Shown here one piece after another: positions 9,690-18,349 of a DNA stretch of 45,908 bases. The translations under genes and the position numbers were made by a program. Position 1 is the stretch's first letter, and the number at the start of each line of letters is the position of its first letter. The DNA is taken from the NCBI GenBank assembly GCA_017881915.1, contig JADGQK010000015.1, forward strand, positions 1 through 45,908, read 5' to 3'. The notes below the pieces were generated by a model that worked only from the letters and a program-made list of their open reading frames with translations, ran no database searches and was not told where the DNA came from. This DNA is from Chloroflexota bacterium (GTDB taxonomy: Bacteria; Chloroflexota; Limnocylindria; Limnocylindrales; CSP1-4).

Positions 9690-11222
9690 TCACGCCCCTG
9701 CTGCCGGCTGTTCGCCCCGGGAGAGCCGCACGACGTTCCACGAACGCGGCGAGAGCTCGACCGACAGGCAGCCGGCATCGACGCGCGCAGCGGTAGCCGC
9801 CCTCGGCGCAACCCGCTGCGGCTGGAGGGCCGTGTTCGAGGCATGGATATCCGGATCGCCCAGGACCCACTGCTCAGTCGCGGTCAGGTCGTCGAGGTCG
9901 GACAGCTTCAATTCGAGGTCCAGCGTTCGCTCCAGCCGATTGACCGCGAAGACCGTCAGCGAGCCGGCCTCGGTGTCGTGGACGGCGACCGCCTCGATCC
10001 CCTGGACCTGGCCTTCGCCGGTCGCCTCGTAGGTGGGGCCGTCCAGCTCGAGCCGCAGGACGGTCCCGCGGCCGAATCGGGCGACGTCGGCGAATGGGTG
10101 GAAGGACGTCTGGCGCCAGGCCGGTCCCCCATCGAGGGTGCGAATCGCCGGGATCACGTTGACCAGCTGGGCCAGGCAGGCGATCCGAACGCGATCGACG
10201 TGGCGCAGGAGCGTGATCAGGAGGCAACCGACCACGAGGGCATCGGCGAGGTCATGCTCGTCCTCGGCGATGGCCGGAGCGCGGCGAAACGAACGACTCA
10301 GACCCTCCCGCGCCCGGTGCTCGGTCATGTGCCAGACGTTCCACTCATCCACGCTCAGGCCGATCCGCTTGCGACTCCCCTTCCGGGCGGTCACGGCGTC
10401 GGCCGTTGCGGCGACCGTCTGGATCATCCGCTCGAGGTCACCCGAACAGGCCAGGAAGTCGCCGACCGTGGCGTACTCGGCCGGGTCGTAGTAGCAGTGC
10501 AGGGAGATGTGGTCGGCGACTTCCCAGGCGAGGTCGAGGACGGTCTCCTCCCAGGCACCGAATGTAGGCATCTTCGAGCCCGAGCTGCCGCAGGCGACCA
10601 GCTCGATCGAGGGATCGACCAGGCGCATCGCCTTGCCGGCCTCCGCCGCCAGCGTGCCGTATTCGAGCGCGGACTTCCGGCCGATCTGCCACGGGCCGTC
10701 CATCTCGTTGCCCAGGCACCACAGCCCGATGGCGTGGGGTTCGGGATGGCCGTTGGCCGCGCGCCAGTCGGCATAGCGGCTGCCGACGGGGGCATTGCAG
10801 TACTCGACGAGGTTGCGTGCGGCGTCGATCCCGCGAGTACCCAGGTTGACGGTGAGCATGGCTTCCACGCCGGCCAGCCTCGTCCAGGCCATGAACTCGT
10901 CGATTCCGACGGCGTTCGGCTCGATCGAGTGCCAGGCGAGATCAAGCCTGGTCGGGCGGGCCTCGCGCGGGCCGACGCCGTCCTCCCAGCGATAGCCCGA
11001 GACGAAGTTGCCGCCCGGATAACGAACCACGGTCACCCCGAGCTCCCGGACGAGATCCAGGACGTCGCGACGCCAGCCGTCAGCGTCTGCGGTTGGATGC
11101 CCCGGCTCGTAGATCCCGCCGTAGATCGCCCGGCCCATGTGCTCCACGAACGATCCAAGCAGCCGCTCGTCGACCTGGCCGATGGCGAAGGCCGGGTCGA
11201 TGGCCGCCCGGGCGTCAGGCAA
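9690..11222 (-). CDS. abfA: Alpha-L-arabinofuranosidase, GH51
   Basis: This enzyme releases terminal L-arabinofuranose from arabinan, arabinoxylan or arabino-oligosaccharides. The 510-residue protein has the GH51 layout: (beta/alpha)8 barrel then C-terminal beta-sandwich. The acid/base is Glu173 (GNEMDGPW) and the nucleophile Glu293 (VDEWNVWHM), matching the spacing in characterised GH51 enzymes. GSFVEHMGRAIYGGIYEPGHP and RYPGGNFVSGYRWEDG are family signatures. No signal peptide is visible, so it acts inside the cell on imported oligosaccharides. No ATG or GTG lies at the right place: the likely start is a TTG at 11222, overlapping the GH3 stop by 8 nt. It is the last gene of the minus-strand operon that begins near 16842. 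Confidence 0.93.
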   Translation of the reverse strand: MPDARAAIDPAFAIGQVDERLLGSFVEHMGRAIYGGIYEPGHPTADADGWRRDVLDLVRELGVTVVRYPGGNFVSGYRWEDGVGPREARPTRLDLAWHSIEPNAVGIDEFMAWTRLAGVEAMLTVNLGTRGIDAARNLVEYCNAPVGSRYADWRAANGHPEPHAIGLWCLGNEMDGPWQIGRKSALEYGTLAAEAGKAMRLVDPSIELVACGSSGSKMPTFGAWEETVLDLAWEVADHISLHCYYDPAEYATVGDFLACSGDLERMIQTVAATADAVTARKGSRKRIGLSVDEWNVWHMTEHRAREGLSRSFRRAPAIAEDEHDLADALVVGCLLITLLRHVDRVRIACLAQLVNVIPAIRTLDGGPAWRQTSFHPFADVARFGRGTVLRLELDGPTYEATGEGQVQGIEAVAVHDTEAGSLTVFAVNRLERTLDLELKLSDLDDLTATEQWVLGDPDIHASNTALQPQRVAPRAATAARVDAGCLSVELSPRSWNVVRLSRGEQPAAGA

Positions 11223-13575
11223 GCGTGGTCTCGGTGAGATAGCGCCTGCGCTCGACCAGGTGGATGGTCGGCCCGACGAGCGCGATTCGCGCGCTGAGGG
11301 GCAGGTCCGCCGACGAGCTCCCCACAAACAGGTCAATGACGCCCGGCTCGACGACCCGCCGGTAGTCGGCACCGACATAGGCGAACTGCTCCGCGGCCAG
11401 CCGGAACGAAACGGAGCGCCGCTCGCCGGGCGCCAGCCCCACCCGGCAGAACCCGCGCAGCTCGAGCACGGGCCGGGCGACTGTCGCCTCCGGATCGCGG
11501 ACGTACAGCTGGACGACCTCGTCGCCCTGCCGAAGGCCAGTATTGGCCACCTCGACGGTGACGAGGAGTTCGCCGCCGTCGGTCGGCAGCTGGGTTCGGT
11601 CCAGGCGCAGATTCGAGAGCTCGAATGAGGTATACGATCGGCCGAAGCCGAACGGCCAGAGCGGCGCGGTCGGACCATCCACGTAATCGCCCTTCCAGTT
11701 CGATCGGCCGCCGGTCGGGTGGTGTCGGTACGAGACGGGGACCTGGCCGACGTGGCGGGGCACGGAGATCGGCAGCTTGCCACCGGGATTCTGGTCGCCG
11801 ACGAGGGCCTCGACGATCGCCTCCGGGCCCGCCTCGCCGGGCACCCAGGCGAGCATGACCGCCGAGCAGTGACGGGCGGCCCATTCAATCGCGAGCGGCC
11901 GGCCGCTGACGACCAGCAGCACGACCGGCGTCCCTGTCGCGACCACGGCTTCGAGGAGTTCCTGCTGACGACCCATGAAGCCCAGACTGTGCCGGTCGCG
12001 GAACTCGCCGGTGGTGGCGCTGTCGGTCAGGCCGGACCGCTCGCCGAGCACGACGATCGCAACCTGGGACGACCGGGCGAGCTCGACAGCCTCCGCAATC
12101 TCGGCGTCGGTTCCATCGTGAATACCGGTGCCCCGCGCGTGCCTGACCTCCAAATCCGGGAGACGTCCAGCGATGGCATCGAGGATCGTCTGGCGGCCCG
12201 CCAGCTCATCGGCCGGCACGATCTCATCGGTCAGCGGGAAGCCGAATGCGTTGCCCTGATCACGCATCTCGAGGAGGGTCTCGATATGAAGGAGGTGGGC
12301 GTAGTCCCCGAGGAGCTCCCGGGCGCTGTCCGCGATGGGGCCGATCAGCGCAAGGCGCTTGAGATCCGGCTGGAGCGGCAGGACCCCGTCGTTCTCCAAC
12401 AGGACCAGCGAGCGCCGGGCGAGCTGCCGCGCGACGCCCCGCTCCTCGGCGGCAAGCCCCGCCAGCAGCAGGCCCGAGGGCAGCTCGACGAAGGGCTGCT
12501 CGAAGATCCCCAGCCGGACCTTCATTCGAAGGATCCGCGCGACCGTGCAGTCAAGCAGGGCCTCGTCGATCTGGCCGGCCGCGAGGGCCTGCAGCAGCGG
12601 CTCGCCGTAGACGACCGTGCTCGGCAGTTCAGCATCTACGCCCGCGCGCAAGCCGAACCCTGCGGCTACGCCCAGGTCGGTCGTGAGCTTGTGCTGGGTG
12701 GAAAGCATCTGAATCCCGGTGTAGTCCGAGGCGACGATCCCCTCGAAGCCCCATTCGTCGCGCAGGATCCCGGTCAGCAGCTCGTGCGAGGCGTGGCAGG
12801 GCACCCCGTCGACGTCGCAGTAGGCGGGCATGATGCTGGCCACGCCAGCCTCCCGGACCGCGGCCTCGAAGGGGAAGAGCTGCTCGTCACGCATCTCGCG
12901 CGGGCCCACGTGCGCAGGAGCCTGGTTGAGGCCGCCCTCGGCCAGCCCATGTCCCACCATGTGCTTGGCGGTCGCCATCACCCCATCCCGGAGCATCTCG
13001 CCCTGCAAGCCGCGGATGTAGGCGCAGCCCAGCTCCGCGGCGAGATACGGATCCTCGCCGTAGGTCTCCTCGATCCGGCCCCAGCGCGGATCGCGGGTGA
13101 CGTCGAGCACCGGCGCGAGCGAGTGCCGCGCCCCGGTCGCGAGCATCCGCCGGCGGATCGTCGACGACATCGCCTCGACCAGCTCGGCGTCCCAGGCCGC
13201 GGCTGCGCCGATCGACTGTTGGAAGCAGGGCGCATCGCGGGCGACGAGGCCGTGCAGCGATTCCTCATGGATGATGGCCGGAATGCCCAGCCGCGTCTCC
13301 TCGACCAGGTAGCGCTGGATCTCGTTGGCGAGCGTGGCGACGTCGGTTGCGCACAGGTTGGTCGCCCCCGCCAGACGGGTGATCTGGCCGATGCCCCGCC
13401 CGATGAGACGTCCGGCTTTGTCGGGGTCCAGCGTTCCGATGCCCACGATCTCGAACGACCAGACGGATCCGAGCTGGGCGACCTTCTCTTCGACGGTCAT
13501 CCGGCCGAGCAGGTCGCTGACGCGGACGTCGATCTGAGCGGCCGGGTCCCGGTACAGGGGCAGCACCTGGGCCAT
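11215..13575 (-). CDS. Glycoside hydrolase family 3 beta-glycosidase (beta-xylosidase/beta-glucosidase type)
   Basis: The 786-residue GH3 enzyme has an N-terminal barrel (LLGRMTVEEKVAQLGS; RDPRWGRIEETYGEDPYL; KHMVGHG), the nucleophile Asp284 in GIVASDYTG, a second alpha/beta domain (VLGERSGLTDSATTGEFRDR) and a C-terminal fibronectin type III-like domain (FGFGRSYTSFELSNL onward). No signal peptide is seen, so it is intracellular. GH3 members of this shape are usually beta-xylosidases, beta-glucosidases or bifunctional arabinofuranosidase/xylosidases. With the GH51 neighbour, xylo- or arabinoxylo-oligosaccharides are the best guess. The ATG at 13575 overlaps the permease stop by one base (TGATG), and the 3' end overlaps the GH51 start. 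Confidence 0.93.
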   Translation of the reverse strand: MAQVLPLYRDPAAQIDVRVSDLLGRMTVEEKVAQLGSVWSFEIVGIGTLDPDKAGRLIGRGIGQITRLAGATNLCATDVATLANEIQRYLVEETRLGIPAIIHEESLHGLVARDAPCFQQSIGAAAAWDAELVEAMSSTIRRRMLATGARHSLAPVLDVTRDPRWGRIEETYGEDPYLAAELGCAYIRGLQGEMLRDGVMATAKHMVGHGLAEGGLNQAPAHVGPREMRDEQLFPFEAAVREAGVASIMPAYCDVDGVPCHASHELLTGILRDEWGFEGIVASDYTGIQMLSTQHKLTTDLGVAAGFGLRAGVDAELPSTVVYGEPLLQALAAGQIDEALLDCTVARILRMKVRLGIFEQPFVELPSGLLLAGLAAEERGVARQLARRSLVLLENDGVLPLQPDLKRLALIGPIADSARELLGDYAHLLHIETLLEMRDQGNAFGFPLTDEIVPADELAGRQTILDAIAGRLPDLEVRHARGTGIHDGTDAEIAEAVELARSSQVAIVVLGERSGLTDSATTGEFRDRHSLGFMGRQQELLEAVVATGTPVVLLVVSGRPLAIEWAARHCSAVMLAWVPGEAGPEAIVEALVGDQNPGGKLPISVPRHVGQVPVSYRHHPTGGRSNWKGDYVDGPTAPLWPFGFGRSYTSFELSNLRLDRTQLPTDGGELLVTVEVANTGLRQGDEVVQLYVRDPEATVARPVLELRGFCRVGLAPGERRSVSFRLAAEQFAYVGADYRRVVEPGVIDLFVGSSSADLPLSARIALVGPTIHLVERRRYLTETTLA

Positions 13576-14480
13576 CAGCCTTTGACCGAGCCGGCCGTCA
13601 AGCCGCCCACGATCTGCCTCTCCGCGACCACATAGAACAGGACGGCGGGGATGATCGAAATGACCGTGAAGGCCAGGATGCGGGCCTGGTCGGAGACATA
13701 TTCCGTGGAGAAGTTCATCACGCCGAGGGGCAGCGTCCATTGATCGGTGCCGTTCAGCAGGATCAGCGGCAGCAGGAAGGCATTCCAGGTGCTGACGATC
13801 GCGAGGACGCTCACCGTCGCGAGGGCGGGTCGTGCCAGCGGCAACAGGACCCGCCAGAAGAACCCGAACGCGCCGCAGCCGTCGATCCTCGCCGCGTCTT
13901 CGAGCTCGACCGGGATGCTCCGGAAGAAGGGCCGCAGGATGATGATCGTCAAGGGCAGCGCGAAGGCGGCCTGGGGTAGGGCGACGCCAAGCAGGTTCCC
14001 CTCCAGACCGATCTGCCGGACCAGGATCAGGAGCGGCAGGATCGCCACGGCCGACGGGAACAACAACCCGAATGTGAACAGCGTATAGATCGCCTCACGA
14101 CCGCGGAAGACGATCCGCGCGAACACGAATGCCGCCAGCGATGCCAGGCCGACGGTCGCCGTCACCGCAATCGCGGCGATGATCAGGCTGTTCCCGGCCT
14201 CCCGCCAGAACACGGCTGCGTTTGCCCCGAAGATGACGTCCGTGTAGTTCGAGAAGACCCATGGACTGGGGAGAATCGAGACCGGATCGCCGACAAGCTG
14301 GCCGTTGGTCTTGAACCCACCCAGGACCGCGTACCCGATCGGGACCAGGATGACCCCGGCGACGACGACCAGGATCACGTAGCGGACGATCCCGGACAGG
14401 CGGAGACGACCAACGCCGGCAGCCCGGCGTCCGGTTGGGCGGGTCAGACTGGCTCCTCCGGTCAAGGCGGTCGTCCTCAT
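13575..14480 (-). CDS. Sugar ABC transporter permease, MalG-like (CUT1)
   Basis: This inner-membrane component of a carbohydrate-uptake ABC transporter has 301 residues and six predicted membrane segments. The cytoplasmic EAA loop that contacts the ATPase is present (ELEDAARIDGCGAFGFFWR). The N-terminal helix YVILVVVAGVILVPIGYAVLGGFKT is typical of MalG-type subunits. The start is either ATG 14480 or GTG 14483; both lie just after the upstream permease stop at 14485. It pairs with the MalF-like permease and the binding lipoprotein upstream. No ATPase gene is in the operon, so a shared MsiK/MalK-type ATPase must be supplied from elsewhere. Confidence 0.93.
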   Translation of the reverse strand: MRTTALTGGASLTRPTGRRAAGVGRLRLSGIVRYVILVVVAGVILVPIGYAVLGGFKTNGQLVGDPVSILPSPWVFSNYTDVIFGANAAVFWREAGNSLIIAAIAVTATVGLASLAAFVFARIVFRGREAIYTLFTFGLLFPSAVAILPLLILVRQIGLEGNLLGVALPQAAFALPLTIIILRPFFRSIPVELEDAARIDGCGAFGFFWRVLLPLARPALATVSVLAIVSTWNAFLLPLILLNGTDQWTLPLGVMNFSTEYVSDQARILAFTVISIIPAVLFYVVAERQIVGGLTAGSVKG

Positions 14481-14484
14481 CACA

Positions 14485-15417
14485 CTACCCGTTGAATACC
14501 GTGAGCGCGCCCTCGACGTCCCGGCGCAGCACGAAACGCTGGTAGGCGAGGGCCACGACGAGGCCGAACAGGAACAGGATCACCGCAAGCGCGCTGCCGT
14601 AGCCCATCTGGCTGTTCTTGAAGCCGGCTTTGAACATGGCGATCGCCATCGTATTCGAGGCGTTCAGGGGACCACCCGCCGTCATGACCCAAACCATGTC
14701 GAAGAGCTGCAGCGCTCCGATCATCGACAGGAAGACGGAGACCCGCAGGGTCGGGCCCAACAGCGGCAGGCTGACATAGCGGAACGCCTGCCAGCGACCT
14801 GCGCCATCGATCAGGGCCGCCTCTTCGATCTCGGCCGGGATGCCCTGTAGACCGGCCAGCAGCAGGATCATGTGAAAACCGAAGTACTTCCAGGAGACGA
14901 TGATGAACATGGTGATCATCACGAAGTTCGGGTCGCCCAGCCAATCCTGGATCAGGCCGCCCAGACCGGCACCTTTGAGGCCTGAGTCGACGAGCGCCCC
15001 GGGCTGCAGGAGCAGCGAGAAGACGACGCCGGTAACGGCTTCCGACAGGACGTACGGCAGGAAGAAGATCAACCTGAAGACCGACCGGCCCCGGAAGCGC
15101 CGGTTGAGGAGGACCGCCAGGGACAGGGAGAATGGGATCTGAAGTGCCAGCGACAGCACGATCACGAGCAGGTTGTTCGACACGGCTGTGATGAAGGTGC
15201 TGCTGTTGAGCGCCGTCACGTAGTTCCTGAGACCGATGAAATCCGTGAGCGGCTGCAGCCCATTCCATTTGTACAGGCTGTAGTGCGCCGCCTGGATGAC
15301 CGGGAAGAGCACGAACAGCAGGTACACGGCGAGGGCTGGCAGCAGGAACAGGCTGATCGTCACCCACTTGGGCGGTAGTCTCCAGCCGACCCGTGGCCGG
15401 GCGCTCGTGGCGCTCAT
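14485..15417 (-). CDS. Sugar ABC transporter permease, MalF-like (CUT1)
   Basis: This membrane subunit of 310 residues partners the MalG-like permease downstream. The first segment SLFLLPALAVYLLFVLFPVIQAAHYSLYKW is the standard MalF-type N-terminus, and the EAA loop reads EIEEAALIDGAGRWQAFRYVSLP. The segment MTAGGPLNASNTMAIAMFK is the usual conserved periplasmic/TM junction of CUT1 permeases. A GTG at 15429 is in frame, but GAGG lies between it and the ATG at 15417, so 15417 is preferred. A strong GC-rich hairpin separates this gene from the binding-protein gene and probably sets a lower permease level. Confidence 0.93.
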   Translation of the reverse strand: MSATSARPRVGWRLPPKWVTISLFLLPALAVYLLFVLFPVIQAAHYSLYKWNGLQPLTDFIGLRNYVTALNSSTFITAVSNNLLVIVLSLALQIPFSLSLAVLLNRRFRGRSVFRLIFFLPYVLSEAVTGVVFSLLLQPGALVDSGLKGAGLGGLIQDWLGDPNFVMITMFIIVSWKYFGFHMILLLAGLQGIPAEIEEAALIDGAGRWQAFRYVSLPLLGPTLRVSVFLSMIGALQLFDMVWVMTAGGPLNASNTMAIAMFKAGFKNSQMGYGSALAVILFLFGLVVALAYQRFVLRRDVEGALTVFNG

Positions 15418-15444
15418 CGCCGTCCTCACCTAGTCCGGGGAATC

Positions 15445-15474
15445 GAGCGGGCCGGCATTGGGGCCGGCCCGCTC
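15445..15474. other. Perfect 12-bp hairpin between binding-protein and permease genes
   Basis: GAGCGGGCCGGC (15445-15456) and its exact complement (15463-15474) flank a 6-nt loop. On the minus-strand message it lies just after the binding-protein stop. There is no U-run after it, so it is more likely a 3'-end stabiliser or partial terminator than a full terminator. Such intercistronic hairpins are known to raise binding protein over permease levels in CUT1 operons. Confidence 0.75.
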
Positions 15475-15513
15475 TGTGCTGCTGTCCTGACCGTGGTCCA
15501 AGCCCGGGATGTC

Positions 15514-16842
15514 CTACTGGGAGGCCGCGGCGGTCGTGATGGCCTGGCAGGCCTTCGCCGAGGTCGACGCGCCGTCGAAGAGGGCGATGGTCGCTTCATT
15601 GATCGCCGTGCCCATGGCCGGCGAGGTTGCCTGATCGAGGTAGAGCTGCATGAAGGTAGCCTTGGAGCGACCCGCCAGAACGGCCTGGAGGTTCACATCC
15701 GTGACAGTAGCCTCCGTGCCGACCACCGGCGACATGCCAATGTTCGAGCTGTTGATCTTGTTCGCGTTGTAGACACTGTTGAAGAACTTCAGGAAATCGA
15801 TGGCCTCCGGCGAGGCGTTCTTGCCGACCGCGATGCCGTTGCCGCCGCCGACTCCGTCAGTCGCAGCGCCCTTGCCACCGCTGATCGTCGGGAAGGGGAA
15901 CCAACCGAGGTCCGTGCCGATGCCCTTCTTGCTGCTGCTGTCGGCCGCCTCGACGGACGGTGCCCACTGGCCCATCACTTCCATGGCCGCCTTGGCATTG
16001 CCCACGGTCGCGGCCTCGTTGTCGTAGGTGGCTCCCTTGAAGCCGGGCTGGTAGGGGTCCAGGGCGTTGAGCTTGAGGACCTGGTCGCCGGCAGCCGTGC
16101 AGGCGTCGGTGTTCCAGTTGCCGCTCTGGACCATCTGGGTCAGGGCGTCGCTGCCGCCACTGCGCAGGGCGAGGTACGTCCAGAGGTGCATCGACGGCCA
16201 CATGTCCTTGCCCGCGATGGCGAGCGGAACAATCCCGGCGCCCTTGAGCTTGGTAACGTCGGCCAGGAAATCATCCCACGTTGCGGGCGGGCCGGAAATG
16301 CCGGCCTTGGTGAACAGGGCCTTGTTGTACCAGACGCCGATCATGCCCATGTCCCAGGGGATGCCGTACTGCTTGCCCTTGTATGCGTAGATGCTCAACG
16401 CGCCGGGGTTGATCGTGTCCTTCCAGGACGCCACGTCGGCCGTGATGTCCTTGAGCGCGCCGGCATCGGCCTGAGCGGCCATGATGCCGCCGCCCCACGA
16501 CTGGAAGAGGTCAGGCACCTGGCCCGACTGGATCGACGTGGTGAGCTTGGTCTTGAAGGCCTCATTTTCGAGGATCGTGATGTGGATCGTCACGTTCGGA
16601 TGGGCCGCCGTGTAGGCATCCGCGATCCCCTGGAAGACGGCCTTGCCCGGATCCGTCGTGCTGATGTGCCACCATTCGATCGTGACCGGTGCAGCTGCCT
16701 GCGACGGCGCAGGTGCGGACGCGGGTGGCGCTCCGGTTAGGGCAACCGACGGGGCCACGGCACTTGTGGCACCGCTCGAACAGGCGCTGAACAGCAGCGC
16801 CACGGCGCCGAGCATTCCCCCTAGTCGCCAACGGGTTGTCAC
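15514..16842 (-). CDS. Sugar ABC transporter substrate-binding lipoprotein (CUT1)
   Basis: This extracytoplasmic, lipid-anchored carbohydrate-binding protein has 442 residues. The signal peptide ends in the lipobox LFSAC with Cys21, followed by an Ala/Pro/Ser linker and then the SBP family 1 domain (VTIEWWHISTTDPGKAVFQGIADAYTAAHPNV). GIPWDMGMIGVWYNKALFTKAGI is the typical hinge-adjacent region. An in-frame ATG lies at 16860, but AGGAGGT falls between it and the GTG at 16842 at 6-7 nt spacing, so GTG is chosen. As first gene of the operon it has a long leader (about 340 nt from the predicted promoter). With GH51 and GH3 downstream, arabino- or xylo-oligosaccharides are the expected ligands. 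Confidence 0.94.
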   Translation of the reverse strand: MTTRWRLGGMLGAVALLFSACSSGATSAVAPSVALTGAPPASAPAPSQAAAPVTIEWWHISTTDPGKAVFQGIADAYTAAHPNVTIHITILENEAFKTKLTTSIQSGQVPDLFQSWGGGIMAAQADAGALKDITADVASWKDTINPGALSIYAYKGKQYGIPWDMGMIGVWYNKALFTKAGISGPPATWDDFLADVTKLKGAGIVPLAIAGKDMWPSMHLWTYLALRSGGSDALTQMVQSGNWNTDACTAAGDQVLKLNALDPYQPGFKGATYDNEAATVGNAKAAMEVMGQWAPSVEAADSSSKKGIGTDLGWFPFPTISGGKGAATDGVGGGNGIAVGKNASPEAIDFLKFFNSVYNANKINSSNIGMSPVVGTEATVTDVNLQAVLAGRSKATFMQLYLDQATSPAMGTAINEATIALFDGASTSAKACQAITTAAASQ

Positions 16843-17030
16843 TACCTGACCTCCTGTCATTCCTCGCTCCTCCTCGCCTGGGTTCGACGATTCATGCCGC
16901 GGCGCGCTCTTCCAACAATCCCCTCCCTGCGGCCCCTGCGCGCGCGCGACCGTCTCGCCGCCGAGTACCGCCAGACGGCCGTTCGTGACTCGTGATCGGT
17001 GCCCCGTCCGCCGAGCGTCTCGGAGCCGAG

Positions 17031-17081
17031 GGCGATCTCGTCCCGCTCAGGAGAGGAGGCACCCGGCGGGACGAGATCGCC
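17031..17081 (-). other. Long perfect hairpin in the leader of the arabinoside operon
   Basis: A 16-bp perfect inverted repeat (17031-17046 and 17066-17081) with a 19-nt loop lies in the untranslated leader of the minus-strand operon, about 190 nt before the binding-protein start. On the minus-strand RNA the loop contains CCTCCTCTCC, which could pair with a purine-rich ribosome-binding site such as AGGAGGT in front of the first gene. Attenuation or translation control is inferred; only the repeat is observed. Confidence 0.6.
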
Positions 17082-17150
17082 GTGCGGGGGCCGGCCGGCA
17101 CGGCGTGATCGGGTCCCGATCCAGGTCCGCATGACCTCCCCCTGAAGGCG

Positions 17151-17167
17151 GAGCGAAAGTTTCGCTC
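17151..17167. promoter_or_regulatory. LacI-type operator candidate, 17-bp perfect palindrome
   Basis: GAGCGAAAGTTTCGCTC is a perfect palindrome with an odd centre. It lies about 20-35 nt downstream of the start site predicted from the minus-strand promoter at 17194-17222. The core CGAAA-N-TTTCG is shared with the palindrome at 17285-17297 in front of the divergent LacI gene. This makes it a strong candidate binding site for that regulator. Confidence 0.7.
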
Positions 17168-17193
17168 TGATGAGCGATCGCTTTCGAAACCCG

Positions 17194-17222
17194 ACTCTAC
17201 GCACACTTGGTCAAGCCGTCAA
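17194..17222 (-). promoter_or_regulatory. Candidate sigma70 promoter of the arabinoside operon
   Basis: On the minus strand TTGACG (17222-17217) and TAGAGT (17199-17194) are 17 nt apart. The expected start, near 17187, falls in the palindromic TTTCGAAA at 17182-17189, and the 17-bp operator follows downstream. The message would run into the binding-protein gene through a leader of about 340 nt. Confidence 0.6.
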
Positions 17223-17284
17223 GATACCAACCAGATCGTGACAAACTCCTCATGAAACATGCCGTCAGGCGTCGACGTGTGGAG

Positions 17285-17303
17285 CCGAAACTTTCGGTAC
17301 ACT
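17285..17303 (+). promoter_or_regulatory. LacI autoregulatory operator and -10 element
   Basis: CCGAAACTTTCGG (17285-17297) is a 13-bp perfect palindrome with the same CGAAA-N-TTTCG core as the operator at 17151-17167. TACACT (17298-17303) follows at once, 6 nt before the LacI ATG at 17310. No clear -35 is seen. The layout suggests a leaderless or near-leaderless message blocked by its own product. Confidence 0.6.
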
Positions 17304-17309
17304 TCGACC

Positions 17310-18347
17310 ATGACCTCGATCCCGACGACACAGCGGAGCGGATCTGACCGGCCAACGACGATCGCGCACATCGCGGCGCAGGCAGGGGTTTCTGCCCCGA
17401 CCGTGTCGAAGGTGATCAACGGCAGGTCGGACGTCTCGCTCGAGACTCGCCAGCGAGTCGAAGCAGTCATTCGCGAGCACGGCTACGAACGGTCGCACCG
17501 GTCCGTTCGTTCGGCGCCGCTCATCGAGGTGATCTTCCACGAGCTCGAAAGCGATTGGGCGCTCGAAATCATCAAGGGCGTCGAGCAGGTCGCCCGTGAG
17601 AACGACCTCGCGGTCGTACTGTCCGAGATGCAGGGACGGCGCACCCCCGGGCGCAGCTGGATCGACGGCGTTCTGGCCCGTCGCCCGACCGGAGTCATCG
17701 CGGTGCTGTCTGACCTGAGCGATGGGCAGCGAGCGCTGCTGAAGTCCAGGAACATTCCTCTGGTCGTGGTCGATCCAACGGGCGAGCCGCTTCACGACAC
17801 CCCATCGATCGGCGCGACGAACTGGAGCGGCGGGCTTGCGGCGACCCGGCACCTGTTGGGCCTGGGACACCGCCGGATCGGCGTGATCGGTGGACCTGAG
17901 AGCGTCCTGTGCAGCCGGGCCCGTCTGGACGGATACCGAGCGGCCATGGACGAGGCGGATGTCCCGGTCGACGCCGACCTGATCCGCTACGGCAACTTCC
18001 ATGTCCAGGAGGGGATTACCGAGGGACGTGCCCTCCTGAGGCTGCCCGACCCGCCGACGGCGATCTTCGCCGGCAATGACCTGCAGGCGCTCGGCGTCTA
18101 CCAGGCCGCGCGCGAAGCGAGGCTCCATATCCCCGAGGACCTCAGCGTGGTCGGCTTCGACGACCTGCCGGTTGCCACCTGGGTCAGCCCACCCCTGACG
18201 ACGATCAGCCAGCCGCTCGTGCAGATGGCCGTGGCCGGCGCGCGCCTCGCCCTGAGGCTCGCCCGCGGCGAGCATCCGTCACAGACGCGGGTCGAGCTGG
18301 CGACCGAGCTCGTGATCCGGGAGAGCACGGCAGCGCCGAGTCGATAG
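17310..18347 (+). CDS. LacI family transcriptional regulator
   Basis: This DNA-binding repressor has 345 residues. The N-terminal helix-turn-helix and hinge region is TIAHIAAQAGVSAPTVSKVINGRSDVSLETRQRV, followed by a periplasmic-binding-protein-like sugar domain with the C-terminal landmark VVGFDDLPVATWVSPPLTTI. The frame is open to 17259, but the upstream residues overlap the operator and do not match the family, so the ATG at 17310 is chosen although it lacks a Shine-Dalgarno. It is divergent from the binding protein-permease-GH3-GH51 operon. Matching palindromes in both promoters imply that it represses the operon and itself until an arabinose- or xylose-type ligand binds. Confidence 0.93.
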   Translation: MTSIPTTQRSGSDRPTTIAHIAAQAGVSAPTVSKVINGRSDVSLETRQRVEAVIREHGYERSHRSVRSAPLIEVIFHELESDWALEIIKGVEQVARENDLAVVLSEMQGRRTPGRSWIDGVLARRPTGVIAVLSDLSDGQRALLKSRNIPLVVVDPTGEPLHDTPSIGATNWSGGLAATRHLLGLGHRRIGVIGGPESVLCSRARLDGYRAAMDEADVPVDADLIRYGNFHVQEGITEGRALLRLPDPPTAIFAGNDLQALGVYQAAREARLHIPEDLSVVGFDDLPVATWVSPPLTTISQPLVQMAVAGARLALRLARGEHPSQTRVELATELVIRESTAAPSR

Positions 18348-18349
18348 CT

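Noticed and set aside
11719-13635. 638-codon plus-strand frame opposite the GH3 gene
   Set aside because: It is antisense to a confirmed GH3 enzyme with nucleophile and signature motifs; no domain was recognised in the shadow.
16857-17132. Possible leader peptide ahead of the sugar-binding lipoprotein
   Set aside because: The frame is arginine-rich and low-complexity, and its GGAGG lies only 2 nt before the ATG. It is better explained as an untranslated leader with a hairpin.
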